This document shows, in pieces, positions 21,737-33,033 of a DNA stretch of 64,000 bases. Each line of letters begins with the position of its first letter. Position 1 is the first letter of the stretch. The notes below the pieces were generated by a model. The model was not told the origin of the DNA and made no database searches. It saw only the letters and a list, made by a program, of their open reading frames with translations. Made by a program: the position numbers and the translations under genes. This DNA is from Phytophthora sp. 'mugwort' (Eukaryota > Oomycota > Peronosporomycetes > Peronosporales > Peronosporaceae): the NCBI GenBank assembly GCA_033558025.1, contig JAUCEF010000005.1, forward strand, positions 8,060,001 through 8,124,000, in the 5' to 3' direction.

Positions 21737-23396
21737 ATGGCGGCGCACACGAGCGGCCCGAACGCCGAGCCGCCGGCGCTCTCAGCGGCGCTCGGGGCCG
21801 ACGACATCAACGTGAGCTTCCCGGCGCCGCGGCCGGCCTCGGTGTTCCAGCTGGCGGGCGCCACCACCACCGGCAGCGGCCGCTTCGTGTTACCTGACGT
21901 GGCGCTGCGCAAAGTGGTCAAGAAGCCCATCTTTGAGGTGCGGTGCGGCAATTAGTGACACCTTTCTGGCAATTATTGACGCTGTATTGATGTGACAGAA
22001 TTTTAATGAGGCAGCTTATAACGTAAAGCCGCCGACGCAAATGCTGCGCTTCATTGACGGTCTGCGCTATCACAAGCCCACGCCCAAGGAGAGCGAGGCG
22101 CTGAATCTCAGCAGCGCCACCGAGAGAATTTGCCTCCACGTGCTCAACGACGTACGGCTCAATTGGCACTTGTTTTTTTTCAGCTGAAGCAGGAGAAATA
22201 ACGGACTTTCGGTGTTTTTTATCGCCAGATTCTAATGATGTGTGGTGCGCGCAAGGGAGCACGCTTTAGCTCCTTGGACGTGAACCGACTGAGGATAATT
22301 GCCGAATGTCTGGAAGCACGGTACAAAGCTGTGGATGAGACGTTTCGATCGCTGCCGGCAGACGTCCTGAAGTATCGTTTTCCCGGGGTTAAGAAACTGG
22401 AGGATGATACGTCGCACTTCGAATTCCTCTCCAATCGCCGTCGGAACAGTTTGGTTGGGATGGAGGGGCTGGATCCTGAGGACCAAGTGAGGCGACAGGC
22501 TTTCCATTTCCAGTGGCTCTCGCGGCAGTATGTGGTGACGTTTGCACAGTTAAAGACAGCGATGCAAGAAATCTGTGATCGAGTACAGCAGGACATGGCC
22601 GCTTTGGGAGCAATGTCCGCACCCACTCTAACGGATATCAACGATGCAGGTTTGTTGCCAAATGCCACAGGTTTTGGTGAGGGCTGCGAGAGTAGAACAT
22701 GGTTTACTCACTTTGTGTGTGCACTTGTTTGTGTCTCTCTTGCCATTGATGTCTTGGGTTGGGCCATTTTGCTGCGCAGTAGAAGCAGAGTTTGAGGCGA
22801 AAACACATCGGCCGTTCCCGAAATTTCTCTTCGTCCTTATTCAGAAATACCACCGCGAGCGTCGCAACAAAAGCACGGCGTGGACCACCGATTCCGATGA
22901 ACCGCCCGTAGATTCCATCGGGCAGTTCGCCCTCTATTTATCCAGCGTCCTACTTCAGCCGGCACCAATGACTGCTGCAGAACTATATAGTGTTCAAGTG
23001 CTGTTGCAAGTTGTGTAAGTGTCACGTCGTGAGCAGACCGTGGGGTGTATGGAGTCCGAATTGTTTAATTCTAAATGCTTGTGGATTCTCATGCCGTTTT
23101 GGTGCACGTGCAACAGCAAAACCGAGTTCCGGGTAGACTACCACTCGATGATCCTCGTCGTGACTAAGGTAGTACAAGCAGACGGCCAAGTGATCGTGAA
23201 CACCTCGTCTTCATCATGTTTAGCTAGCGGAGGACACGACGTCGAGCGTCCATCGACAAATCATCGACGAGACGGCGACGTCCGCGTACTCACACACGAA
23301 ACGTTGGGTTCCCTACTTTTTGCCTTCTTGACGACAGTACGAGAGCTGAGACTGGTCCCGCGTGAGAAAGAGCTTCTGAACCGCGGGAAGAAGTAG
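21737..23396 (+). CDS. Five-exon gene of unknown function
   Basis: Predicted 435-residue protein from exons 21737..21937, 21999..22151, 22229..22676, 22789..23014 and 23117..23396. All introns are GT-AG with consistent phases, which supports a real gene although I cannot name the family. The N-terminus is Ala/Pro-rich, then NFNEAAYNVKPPTQMLRFIDGLRYHKP; the middle is mixed helical (MMCGARKGARFSSLDVNRLR, FEFLSNRRRNSLVGMEGLDP); the end has PFPKFLFVLIQKYHRERR and HSMILVVTKVVQADGQVIV and finishes basic (LNRGKK). No signal peptide, membrane helix or catalytic motif stands out. ATG 21737 sits in a favourable context (acgATGG) and is preferred over ATG 21653 or 21674, which give a less gene-like N-terminus. 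It shares a short intergenic region with renalase. Confidence 0.65.
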
Positions 23397-25857
23397 GAGA
23401 TGAAGAAAACAGCGTCGGTGACGCACCAATAGGCTAGAGGAGAGACTGTGGTCTCGTGGACAGGAATGCAGCGCCGTGCAATAGTTGAGCCCCCGATCCT
23501 TCTCTCAGCTCATGTGATAGATCATGTAAAGACGCTAGGCTGGAACATCTTGAAGTTGGTGGGTGGTGTCGGCATTAACGACGAAGGATTCCGTGTCGGA
23601 CTCACACAATCCTCGTACAGTACACGTACCGTACAATCTGACCCCATTTGCACGAAATTCGTTCGTGTAGCCATGTTGTAGGCAAATCTCTGCAATGCCA
23701 CGCAATAAATGACCTTTCTACTGTATCATTAGTTGAGTAAAAGCCGCTAGTAGACATCAAAATGACACCAGCAAACACACACGACCGTCCACCAGCAAAC
23801 ACTTTACTGCAAAAACAGGGCGAGGCAAATCGCAGTGCTTTGCCCGAAGGAGCCTGAAAAGGAGGCGAGGCGACCACCCGACAGGCTTGATAAGCGCGCA
23901 CAACGCTGCTGTCGTTCACACTCACGCCAATTCATAGAACCTGGACTTCTGCATCGTTAGCGATCGACCATTGGTCAGGTTAATGTGAACTTTTAGTCAG
24001 ATTATTGAGAACCTAAGGTCAGGTTATTGTGAACCGGTGATCAGATTATAACCACACTATTGTGATTCTAATAATGGCCGCGTAATGTGACTAGATAAAA
24101 GGACTAACAAACTAGTATTGTGAATTCCAGCCAAACTTGCCGATGCTGGTCGGTTTACCAACAGTGGGTTGAATCGGCCATACAATTATCAAGCTGTTTG
24201 CGCCAAACCCATTCCATATGTACGGAAAGGTTTCGCTTAAGTCCGATTATGTACTTAGATGTGACCATTGTTAGATCAAGTGCTTTTGGGCTTTCGGTCG
24301 ATTTGGGCTCGTCGATTCAACCAATCGGTCGCGAAAACTTCGACTAGAACGCACAATATGCATTCAATTCACATAAATCAGCGCAGCATATAAGAAAAGA
24401 CGACAGAGAGCAGAAGTTTTCTCATCGATATTTGACAAAGTCTGTGAAACTCAGCCGTCTTTGACCAGTTGATTTTGGTGGACATCGTGAAGGGTGGTCG
24501 ATCTGAAACGGAATGGGATAGCAGCCACGGGTATTGATCGTGAATAATGACCATTGCTCACATTAATCCGACCAATGTGCATGTAAATCTGAGCTTTTTT
24601 GGTCAATTTATTATGCACAGCGGGTCACATTAATCTGACTTCGGTGGTCATTCCTTACGAATTTTGGTCTATTCCCTGTACATGGTGCGCTGATTTTGCC
24701 TGTGACCGGAAAGTGTTTGCCGATGGCTATTACGAGGCTTTGTGTTTGCTCGGGTCGTTTTGTGTTTGCCAGTGCCGAAAAGTGTCTACTGGTGGCCAGA
24801 AACGTGTATGCTGCCGTACCAGACTCTCATCAGTTTGCCGCGGTGCAACAAGAACGTATGCAAGGGACTTTGGGTCACGTAGTGACGTTGCTGTTGCTGC
24901 CTATTGTCACCGATCTGGATTTTGGTAGACGACCCAACGCTGTAATAGAGCGTAATGGAGCACGAAATTTTCATTGCGGTCACACGGATCCACTCGTCTA
25001 CAATTTGCAGCGTTTGGGGACCAAGTACTGTAGGTGATAGGCACTTGCTAGAGCCGTTACAGCGTCGTTGATGCGGCATCGGTCCCACCAAAAACTCGAA
25101 GACAAGGCGGTTGGTCCCCCGGCTTCTAGCTTGTAGTGTGCTTTAGCGTGTCGTTAGACACGGGTGCAACCTGCACTTCGGATACTTGAGCGCTTCAAAA
25201 GAAAAAAAAAACTTACACTACGCAACCAGGTTATTAGGTTGCCAGTCAGTCGAAGGATGCTAACGCCTTCTCCTTCTCGGATGCCGTCTGGATTGCACAA
25301 GCGAGTGACTGAGTGGCAGTTTTTCTCCCAATCTCCATTACAGGTGCAGGAGGCACTGCGGGCAACAGAGGACGCGTAGGAGACAGTTCGTTTCGGTACA
25401 GTACGCAGTCTGGTCCTTAGCATAGACTGAACCACGACGTCTTGCTTTCACTATGTACTATAGGACTCTTTTTAAAATCCTCCCCTACATAAGTTGCATT
25501 TTGACAGGTTCTTGACGCCACAGAAACTACTATATCTGGCAGATGAACTGTGAGTTCAAACAAGCACTTTCCCTGCTTAAACCGACAACAATCTTAATAA
25601 ATGTTTCACGGGCTATACGTTCTCAAAGGCGCAAAGTTTACGGGTGCGACCGTCCCCACCTGATCGTGTGGGGTTGTGGGCCGGGTCATTGCCTCGCTGC
25701 GATCGAGTTGGGAGCCCACTGACTCCCTCACACAATAACGGCCCGCCCGGCAGAGTGCACGAAGGCGCCCGAGCACCTTCTCATCCGTACCGGTAGGCGG
25801 CGGCATCGGCAAGAGGCCCACCACCCGAGGCGGCCCAGGGCAGTGTCCAATTTGATT
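23397..25857. other. Long repeat-rich intergenic gap
   Basis: About 2.5 kb without a gene I can support. It contains the inverted/direct motif array listed at 23961-24650. The remaining open frames (for instance 24696..25037) have no ATG-led, family-like sequence. The right end should carry the myosin promoter; the stretch 25606-25857 is GC-rich and leads directly into the myosin ATG. Confidence 0.5.
23961..24650. mobile_element. Probable MITE-like element with repeated inverted termini
   Basis: At the left end a motif of the form GTCAGRTTAWTGWGAAC occurs at least three times in tandem (about 23973-24045), with a fourth degenerate copy after it. At the right end the reverse complement occurs twice (24556-24577 and 24623-24640). 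The outermost left copy (23969-23990) and the inverted copy at 24556-24577 match at about 19 of 22 positions. The ~680-bp length, multiple subterminal copies, inverted arrangement and absence of coding potential fit a non-autonomous DNA transposon. Exact ends and a target duplication could not be fixed. Confidence 0.5.
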
Positions 25858-28800
25858 ATGGACGTGGGCGCGGAGGTGGAAGTGCAGCTGGCAACGCAGA
25901 AATGGCGGCGCGGCCAGGTCATCGACCGCTACGTGAGCCCCATCGAGCCATTGGGCGCCGTAGTCGTCGTCAAGTTTGAGGACGGCAGCGTAATCGAGCG
26001 CGGTGTGTCCGTCGACGTGAATCAGGACGCGCCCGACGTGCGACTGCTGTCTCCTGGTCAGGGCCAGCGCTTCGACGTGGACGACCTCACGCAGCTCATT
26101 GAGCTGGACGAGACGACGATCCTCTCGGCGCTCGAGACACGCTTCACACAGCACAAGATCTACACCAACACGGGGGCCATCCTGCTGGCCGTCAACCCTT
26201 TCTTTAAGATCCCCAATGTCTACAGTAAGGACAGAATGGCCAAGTACTTGCTATCGTTCGAGTCCAGGAGCTCGTCCATGCGAAGTAAAGGCAGCGAACC
26301 TATGCCCCCACACATCTACCAGGTGGCTGGAGAAGCCTACAAGGCCATGATGCTCGGACTGAATGGTATCATGAGCGACCAGAGTATCCTCGTGAGTGGA
26401 GAGAGCGGCAGTGGCAAGACGGAGAGCACCAAGTTCCTCATGGAATACCTCGCACAAGCAGGCGCGAATAATCTAGCGGCATCCGTTGCAGGCAAAAATC
26501 CCGAAGGAATCGCTGCCAAGGTGTTACAGACCAATATTTTGCTCGAGTCTTTTGGTAACGCACGTACCTTACGCAACGACAATTCAAGTCGATTCGGCAA
26601 GTTCATTAAGCTCCACTTTACGAGCGGCGGCCGACTCACAGGTGCCAGTATCCAGACATATTTGCTCGAAAAAGTGCGGCTCGTGTCCCAATCCAAGGGC
26701 GAACGGAACTACCACATTTTTTACGAAATGGCGATCGGCGCAGCCCCCGCAGCTCGTAAGCGCTGGTTCCTAGACCCCCCTAAGGGCCACATGATGCCTC
26801 CTGGAGATTACGGTGAGGTTACAGACGCCACACGCCAGTTCCTACACTATCGCTATTTGAACCAGAGCGAGTGCTATCAGCGTTGTGATGGTGTAAAGGA
26901 CTCGGACATGTTTCGACGAGTCATGGATGCTATGGACATTGTAGGGTTCACTCAGGCCGAGCGTGCAGGTATTTTCGACATCTTGGCAGCGCTCATGCAC
27001 ATTGGCAATTTGTCCTTTGAGCACGATGAAAACAGCGACAGGTTAGGTCAATCGATGGGACCTGGAGCGGGTAAATCGGACCTGGCTCCAAGTTGTATCT
27101 GGTCACGGGATGCGGCAGCCATGCTGATGGCTGTGGACGCCACGAAGCTGGAGCGCGCTCTCAGTGTGCGTCGAATTCGCGCCGGTACCGACTTTGTCAG
27201 TATGAAACTCTCTGCTGCTCAGGCCAATAACGCCCGCGACGCACTCGCCAAGGCGCTGTACGGACGTCTGTTCGACTGGATGGTGACAAAGATTAACCAC
27301 TTTCTCAAGATGGACGACAGTCAGCGGGCGAAAGGCGGTCTCCATTTTATCGGAATTCTCGACATTTTCGGCTTTGAAGTGTTCCCGAAGAACTCGTTCG
27401 AGCAGCTTTGTATTAATTTTGCCAACGAGACGCTACAGCAGCAGTTTAACGACTACGTGTTCAAGTCAGAACAGCGCGAGTATGAGTCACAAGGCGTCGA
27501 TTGGAAGTATATTGAGTTTTGCGATAATCAGGACTGTGTGAACCTCATTTCGCAGCGACCAACTGGCATTCTCTCGCTTATTGACGAGGAGTGTGTCATG
27601 CCAAAGGGAAGCGACACGACATTGGCATCAAAGCTCTACCGCGCGTGCGGTAGCCACCCGCGCTTTGAGGCTTCTCGCATTCAACGTGCTCGTGGTCTGT
27701 TCACAATTGTGCACTATGCAGGTCACGTGGAATACTCGTCGGATGGTTTTCTGGAGAAGAATAAAGATGTTCTCCACCAAGAAGCAGTAGACATGCTTGT
27801 GTATTCCACACGGGAAGACAGCTTTACGCGTACTCTGTGTGAGGGCATTGGTGGCTCGCGTGACCGTGCCAAATCCTCCCCGCGTCAACGTGCTCAAACC
27901 AGCAAACACCGTGGCGCTAGTGTTGGTCTTCAGTTCAAGGAGCAGTTGACGACCTTGTTAGAGACACTACAGCAAACAAACCCGCACTATGTGCGATGTC
28001 TGAAGCCAAATGAGCTGTGCAAGGCAGGCATTTACGAGCGTGAACGTGTCTTGAACCAACTTCGCTGCAACGGGGTCATGGAGGCTGTTCGTGTGGCAAG
28101 GGCGGGGTATCCGATTCGTTTACCTCACGATGAATTCGTTGCGCGTTATTTCAGTTTGAAGAGGGCGAAGAATCCACTTCTGGCAAAGAAACAAGGGACT
28201 TCATTTGGATTACCCGATACGGATTCGGACGAGGGCATGGCAGTCATTAGTAGCGAGGCGAAGGACCTACTGAAGGGTCTGCTCGATGTGATTCCCAAGG
28301 AGAATGATGCCAACCCTCAGGGCGCCTGTGAACGACCGGATCAGGGGCAGTTTGTCACCAAGTGCATTTCCGTGGGCGTTCAGATGGGATTCACGAAAAT
28401 GTTTATGAAGAAACCGACGTATGAATTTCTCGAGGAGATGCGCTCCCAGCGTCTACATCGCCACATGATTAAGATTTTCTACGCGGTGCTTTGTGTGACC
28501 GCCCGCGCTCGCTACTTGCGATATGTCCACGCTGTGACGACATTGCAGATTCGCTTCCGTTACAAGAAGCTTCAGAAATTGCGTCGTCGCCGCCAAATTA
28601 TGATGATTCGGAGGAAAAACGCACACAAAGTGCAGGGTTTTATTCGCACAGTCGTGCAGCGCAAAAAGTTTGTGCGCTTTCTCGCCGTTGTGCGGATGCT
28701 GCAGTGCCGCTTCCGGTTCCGACGAACAAAGCGTCTGAAGCGTATGGAAGCTGACAATGCCAAGAAGCTTGCTAACTTGAAGCGTGACCAGAAATTACAG

Positions 28801-30105
28801 GCCGCAGCTCAGTACACTGAAAGCTCGACGGCCTCTTCGGACTCGTCATCTCCGCGTTCAATAACTTCCAACTCCAACGATATTGAAGGTTCAGGTATTT
28901 CCGATGTGTCCTCGGACTACTCGTCGTCTGACGATGTATATACTTACAACGACAACTTTCCCAAGCACAACCTCAACACTGTGGACGAGCAGAGCAGCCA
29001 ACTGATGCCTCGTGTGTCCCATCGCGTCTCTCTTCGTAAGTCTCAATCCATTGACTCGATCACTCCAATGGGCGGGTTCCGAGCATCACAGATGCATAAT
29101 GGAGGAATGCAAGGACATAATGGACACTTGGTCCACACGCCGGGATCGAGATCACGACTGCCTTCGCGCAAATCTTCCTTCCGAAATACCCGATCGTCAC
29201 GTGCTGTAGCGCTTCCAAGACTCGATGTGATCCAGCACACGTCGTGGGTCAATGATGAAGACCGATTCAGCTGCCATATCTGCAACAAGCGCTTCAATAT
29301 GTTTAAACGCAAACACCACTGCAGAGCCTGTGGCGAGGTCATCTGCAATAGCTGCTCCCTGTATCATCGTATCCAGACCCGGTCCATGCGTGTCTGTGTC
29401 TCGTGTGTAGCGTTCCATTCGCTAGACAGCCCGACATCGGCTGGGTCGACGGGCTTCCTACGTCCTGGTGGCGGCAGTGCTCATTCGTCAAACTCCAGTC
29501 GGAAAACATCGAATGGGTCGGCTGCAGATCGCAACCGCAGCAGTACGATCAGTAGCGGCGTGTGGCTGAATCCGTGGCCCGAACCGCCTTATCCAGTGGA
29601 TGAAGAGGAACGCTTGACAGTGTTGCGGGAACTCAATATTCGCGAGCTCGGCTTGTCTGGCAAGTTCAACATGTACTGTGAGGTCGCAGCCAAGACGATG
29701 AAGTGCCCGATCGCGTATGTGAGTATTATCGAGGACGAGGAGCAGCTTCTAGTGGCCAACATCGGCATGGCGCACACGACGCTGCCTCGTGAGCTTTCGT
29801 TCTGCGCGCACACGATCTGCCAACCCAGCGTCCTTGTGGTGCTGGACACGAAGAACGATGAGCGCTTCCGTGACAACCCAATGGTTAAAGGCGAAAAGGG
29901 CGCTGTCAAGATCCGCTACTATGCTGGAGCGACTATCTTTTCTCGGGACGGCCATGCGCTTGGTACGGTGGCTGTGCTGGACACGAAACCGAGGAAAGAG
30001 GCCGACCAGGAGCATATCGGTATGTTGCAACACCTGAGCTTCCTGGCGAGTGAGAAGATGACGCAGAGCACCATCCATGAAGATAGTGATAGCGAATTTC
30101 TATGA
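25858..30105 (+). CDS. Unconventional myosin with IQ, FYVE and GAF domains
   Basis: Single-exon gene, 1,415 residues. An SH3-like N-terminal segment (about 1-55) leads into a full motor: P-loop GESGSGKTES (~180), switch I NARTLRNDNSSRFGK (~233), switch II LDIFGFEVF (~500), actin-binding region TNPHYVRCLKPNE and LNQLRCNGVMEAVRVARAGYP (~730). Three IQ-like light-chain sites follow (VTTLQIRFRYKK, HKVQGFIRTVVQRKK, LQCRFRFRRTK). A Ser-rich linker precedes a FYVE zinc finger (WVNDED, RKHHCRACG, RVCVSC; ~1131-1180) that should bind PI3P on endosomes. A GAF domain (~1255-1405) closes the protein. Myosins with FYVE domains are known in heterokonts; the GAF adds possible small-ligand control. ATG 25858 is the first in-frame ATG; the frame opens slightly earlier without one. 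It probably moves endosomal cargo along actin. Confidence 0.93.
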   Translation: MDVGAEVEVQLATQKWRRGQVIDRYVSPIEPLGAVVVVKFEDGSVIERGVSVDVNQDAPDVRLLSPGQGQRFDVDDLTQLIELDETTILSALETRFTQHKIYTNTGAILLAVNPFFKIPNVYSKDRMAKYLLSFESRSSSMRSKGSEPMPPHIYQVAGEAYKAMMLGLNGIMSDQSILVSGESGSGKTESTKFLMEYLAQAGANNLAASVAGKNPEGIAAKVLQTNILLESFGNARTLRNDNSSRFGKFIKLHFTSGGRLTGASIQTYLLEKVRLVSQSKGERNYHIFYEMAIGAAPAARKRWFLDPPKGHMMPPGDYGEVTDATRQFLHYRYLNQSECYQRCDGVKDSDMFRRVMDAMDIVGFTQAERAGIFDILAALMHIGNLSFEHDENSDRLGQSMGPGAGKSDLAPSCIWSRDAAAMLMAVDATKLERALSVRRIRAGTDFVSMKLSAAQANNARDALAKALYGRLFDWMVTKINHFLKMDDSQRAKGGLHFIGILDIFGFEVFPKNSFEQLCINFANETLQQQFNDYVFKSEQREYESQGVDWKYIEFCDNQDCVNLISQRPTGILSLIDEECVMPKGSDTTLASKLYRACGSHPRFEASRIQRARGLFTIVHYAGHVEYSSDGFLEKNKDVLHQEAVDMLVYSTREDSFTRTLCEGIGGSRDRAKSSPRQRAQTSKHRGASVGLQFKEQLTTLLETLQQTNPHYVRCLKPNELCKAGIYERERVLNQLRCNGVMEAVRVARAGYPIRLPHDEFVARYFSLKRAKNPLLAKKQGTSFGLPDTDSDEGMAVISSEAKDLLKGLLDVIPKENDANPQGACERPDQGQFVTKCISVGVQMGFTKMFMKKPTYEFLEEMRSQRLHRHMIKIFYAVLCVTARARYLRYVHAVTTLQIRFRYKKLQKLRRRRQIMMIRRKNAHKVQGFIRTVVQRKKFVRFLAVVRMLQCRFRFRRTKRLKRMEADNAKKLANLKRDQKLQAAAQYTESSTASSDSSSPRSITSNSNDIEGSGISDVSSDYSSSDDVYTYNDNFPKHNLNTVDEQSSQLMPRVSHRVSLRKSQSIDSITPMGGFRASQMHNGGMQGHNGHLVHTPGSRSRLPSRKSSFRNTRSSRAVALPRLDVIQHTSWVNDEDRFSCHICNKRFNMFKRKHHCRACGEVICNSCSLYHRIQTRSMRVCVSCVAFHSLDSPTSAGSTGFLRPGGGSAHSSNSSRKTSNGSAADRNRSSTISSGVWLNPWPEPPYPVDEEERLTVLRELNIRELGLSGKFNMYCEVAAKTMKCPIAYVSIIEDEEQLLVANIGMAHTTLPRELSFCAHTICQPSVLVVLDTKNDERFRDNPMVKGEKGAVKIRYYAGATIFSRDGHALGTVAVLDTKPRKEADQEHIGMLQHLSFLASEKMTQSTIHEDSDSEFL

Positions 30106-31719
30106 ACCATCAAGTAACGAGCGATGAGTGAGATTGTCCATGTCAAGAACCCCCCTTAGCAAGTGTACAAGTAGTGCGCAACTTCAACCAAGTTAACCAT
30201 TTTGGCCGTATTCAGTTACTACGTTTGTCTAATGGTGAGTGGCATTCCTCTCAGATCTTCCACAGCGCAATGCTGCATATCGCTGCTCCTTAGTAAGTGT
30301 GTGAGCGCTGACACATCGCCTATCCCACTGAAAGCTTCTCCATGCCTGGCGTCCACAACTCGCTGTCTTTCACACATCTGAAACGTCGACCAAAGAGTAT
30401 ATTAAACACGTTACCGGTATTGTATGAGATGCTCTTTTCGGTGCGGAGTACTGTACAGCTATACTACTCTAGGCGTTTGCGTTGTGCTCTATTATCAGAC
30501 TGACGTGCGTAGGTAAGAATGAGGAGCGAAGGATCGCCGGTACCCTGAACTATTAGTATCGCCAAGCAATAAATTGCAAAGCGACTTATTGCTTAACGGA
30601 ATAATAGTCGCCGAAACTTCAGCCCACACGCTGCCATGTTGGTTGCCGCAACTGAGTCCATCCTGGGTACCTGTGGACGGTGGCGAAAACCGATTCCTCC
30701 AGCCATAAGGATAACGTCGATGGATTTTGGCCGAAGCGGACCGACGATCATGATATCATAGAGCACGCAGGTCGCCGTTTGCAAAACGTTGGGCCTTTCT
30801 CGGCTTGTCGGCTTGTACTTGAGGTAATTTTTGGCCAGCGCTGTTTCCATCATTAGGCAACTGCAAGCTTTTGTGGATGACGGATCTCTTGGCGTCCGTG
30901 TGTAGTTGCTGTGCTTGCCAGGTTGTCACTATCCATCCCTACTGCGGCGGCACAGCGAGCGACATCCCGATCCACTCCAAACGATCACAAGCAAATGTGC
31001 GGTAAGATATTGCCAGTAGCCAGGAATTTAAAACGGTCTTCAATTGGCAACGCGCCAAGTTTCTCTGTATGCTGTAGTTGTTATTTCACAACCTTTTTGA
31101 CAAATTACACCCACGTACGAACGCATTTCGACCATTCGCTTCCAAGTTGAGACACCCCCAGCTGTTTGCACTTGTGACTCACTCACAATCGAGATGTACT
31201 GAAATTTCGATATACTGGCATTTAATACTTTCTCAGAAATGATAATATTTTTACGCTCTGAACACTCTCTGTCAAGGAGCGCAACCGTGTGCCCCCTTGA
31301 TATTAAGCAATCCTGGAAACTGAGTTATTGGCGACGCTCCGTGGCGCCTGGAAAGCACCGTATTTTTGGCACGTTGCATCCAAACCAGTGAGGTTAAGAT
31401 ATTAGTAATTCTCGCACTTAAACAAAAAGTAGTAATATGGATAAAACATCATCATATATCGATGACACCTTTCCTTAACTAAATTCAGTAGTATCAAGGA
31501 TTGGAATAAAAACAGGGCATCCTCTTAAACTAAACATTGCATTTTTTCCGTATTGAACATCTGTACCATCGCAGCTCAAAATATAAACCTCATTCTGCCT
31601 TTTGCGACGGAGCGCTTAAAAGAAACTTGTTCACGGTGTTTCGCGGCATCATCTCCCGCTGCTTGTGCCGCTTGTGGCCCTCCCGCCACTCTTCATCTCG
31701 ATCACCCAGCTACCGCAGC
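30106..31719. other. Intergenic gap, no gene recognised
   Basis: About 1.6 kb. A small stem-loop with 9-bp arms lies at 30564-30594 (AAGCAATAA / TTATTGCTT). An 86-codon open frame at 30853..30593 (minus) has no recognisable relatives. The right end is the presumed promoter of the PX gene; the reading frame is open from 31537, but the first convincing ATG is 31720. Confidence 0.5.
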
Positions 31720-32709
31720 ATGGCCGGAGAGCTGCGTGTGGCCGTGATCGGCTCCCAGACGTACCATCCGGACACGCCGCTGGCCTACACGGTGTACCGC
31801 ACGTCCGTGAACTACCGAGGGTTGTGCTACCACCGTCTCATCCGCTTCCGCCATTTCTGGCGCTTTGGTAAGAGACTCCAGCTAGCGCCCGATGCGCCGC
31901 GCATCTCCGTTAAGTTGCCGCCTAAGATCTGGTGGAGTCGCAAGGCCTCTCTCCAGCCCGAGACGGTGGAGGCCCGTCAAGTGTTGCTCAACGAGTTCAT
32001 GCACCAGGTTTGCACGCGCTCGCTCAAGCCAAAAACCCAGGAGCAGCTCCTGAAGCTGCTGCAGGTGGGGGACTACGCGCCCGCGGAGGAGGAGGATCGA
32101 GTGATTAACAGCAGACTCAGCTCCAAGCAGCACAGCGCCACCCCTACCGAAACCATGTCTGAAATTTTAGGCAACAATTCCATTCAGACGGCAGTTCTGG
32201 AGGACGAAGAGGAGGAGCAAGAAGAAGAATTGCCACCTGAGATGGAGAAGCAAGAAGAAGAATTGTCACTTGAGAAGGAGAAGCAGCCACAGGATTCGGT
32301 CACGGACGAAGAGGAACAAGAGGCGAATGGAGACGACCTGTCTGTCCAGCGTCAGGACTCGCAGGCGCCCAGTAACCCCGCTGCCGATGATGCCGAGACA
32401 CGAGACCGAGCGCTGTCGGCACCGCTGACCCCCGTGCTGCAGGTGACGACACGTCCTGTCAGTATGTCGCTGAACTCGCAGAACATGAAGCGCGTCATGT
32501 TCGGGGACTCGGATGTGCTGGCTCTCAAGGATGGAGGCAGGGACTCGACGGGCAGCGCCTCGGACTTCTCGTCTACGCCCGAACGCCATTACTTTGGCAA
32601 AATCAAACAGTGCATCGCTAGTATTGAGGATATCGTGGACAGCAGCCGCAAGCTTGAGGACCAGATTCGCGAGAAGCAGACGACCAACCAGCCCGTGGGA
32701 GCAAAGTAA
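31720..32709 (+). CDS. PX-domain protein with acidic C-terminal tail
   Basis: Single-exon, 329 residues from ATG 31720 (MAGELRVAVIG). Residues ~1-130 form a phox-homology domain, a phosphoinositide-binding module: YTVYRTSVNYRG, the basic block RLIRFRHFWRFGKRL, the proline-rich VKLPPKIWW loop and the helix ETVEARQVLLNEFMHQVC. The usual RYS/F position reads RFRHF, so the canonical PI3P-contacting Arg is kept. After the domain come two imperfect copies of an acidic Glu repeat (EEEEQEEELPPEMEKQ, EEELSLEKEKQ) and a Ser-rich region ending in a short coiled coil (IEDIVDSSRKLEDQIREKQ). A sorting or membrane-targeting role is likely. The gene converges on the TKL kinase. Confidence 0.85.
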   Translation: MAGELRVAVIGSQTYHPDTPLAYTVYRTSVNYRGLCYHRLIRFRHFWRFGKRLQLAPDAPRISVKLPPKIWWSRKASLQPETVEARQVLLNEFMHQVCTRSLKPKTQEQLLKLLQVGDYAPAEEEDRVINSRLSSKQHSATPTETMSEILGNNSIQTAVLEDEEEEQEEELPPEMEKQEEELSLEKEKQPQDSVTDEEEQEANGDDLSVQRQDSQAPSNPAADDAETRDRALSAPLTPVLQVTTRPVSMSLNSQNMKRVMFGDSDVLALKDGGRDSTGSASDFSSTPERHYFGKIKQCIASIEDIVDSSRKLEDQIREKQTTNQPVGAK

Positions 32710-33033
32710 AAAGAATGCGACGTGGCAAGGCGGGCGTACAGCTACGGTCATGGTTCCACATGCCAGGCGGAAGGAGAGTTTTTTTCAATATTTATGACTT
32801 GTTTTTGATCGGCGTCTGCCTCTTAGTGCATATTCTCACCCGACCCAGCACGGCGCAGCGACAAATGCTACAATAAAAATATTTTTGAATTTCGTCGAAT
32901 GTCGTTGCCTCAGTGCTTAAAATTTTCCTGATATAAAGTGATACTGTTATATTCCCTACCATGAAAAGGAGAATGAAAATACAAAATTGACGTACTTGGT
33001 AGATTATGTAACATGATAAATGCATTTCAAGAC
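32710..33033. other. Convergent 3' intergenic region
   Basis: Between the stops of the PX protein and the TKL kinase. It is AT-rich toward the middle and presumably contains both polyadenylation regions; nothing else is seen. Confidence 0.5.

Noticed and set aside
24696..25037. 113-codon plus-strand frame, considered as a secreted effector
   Set aside because: No RXLR-EER, LxLFLAK or convincing signal peptide; composition looks random.
30593..30853. 86-codon minus-strand frame
   Set aside because: No family resemblance and no supporting context; left as intergenic.
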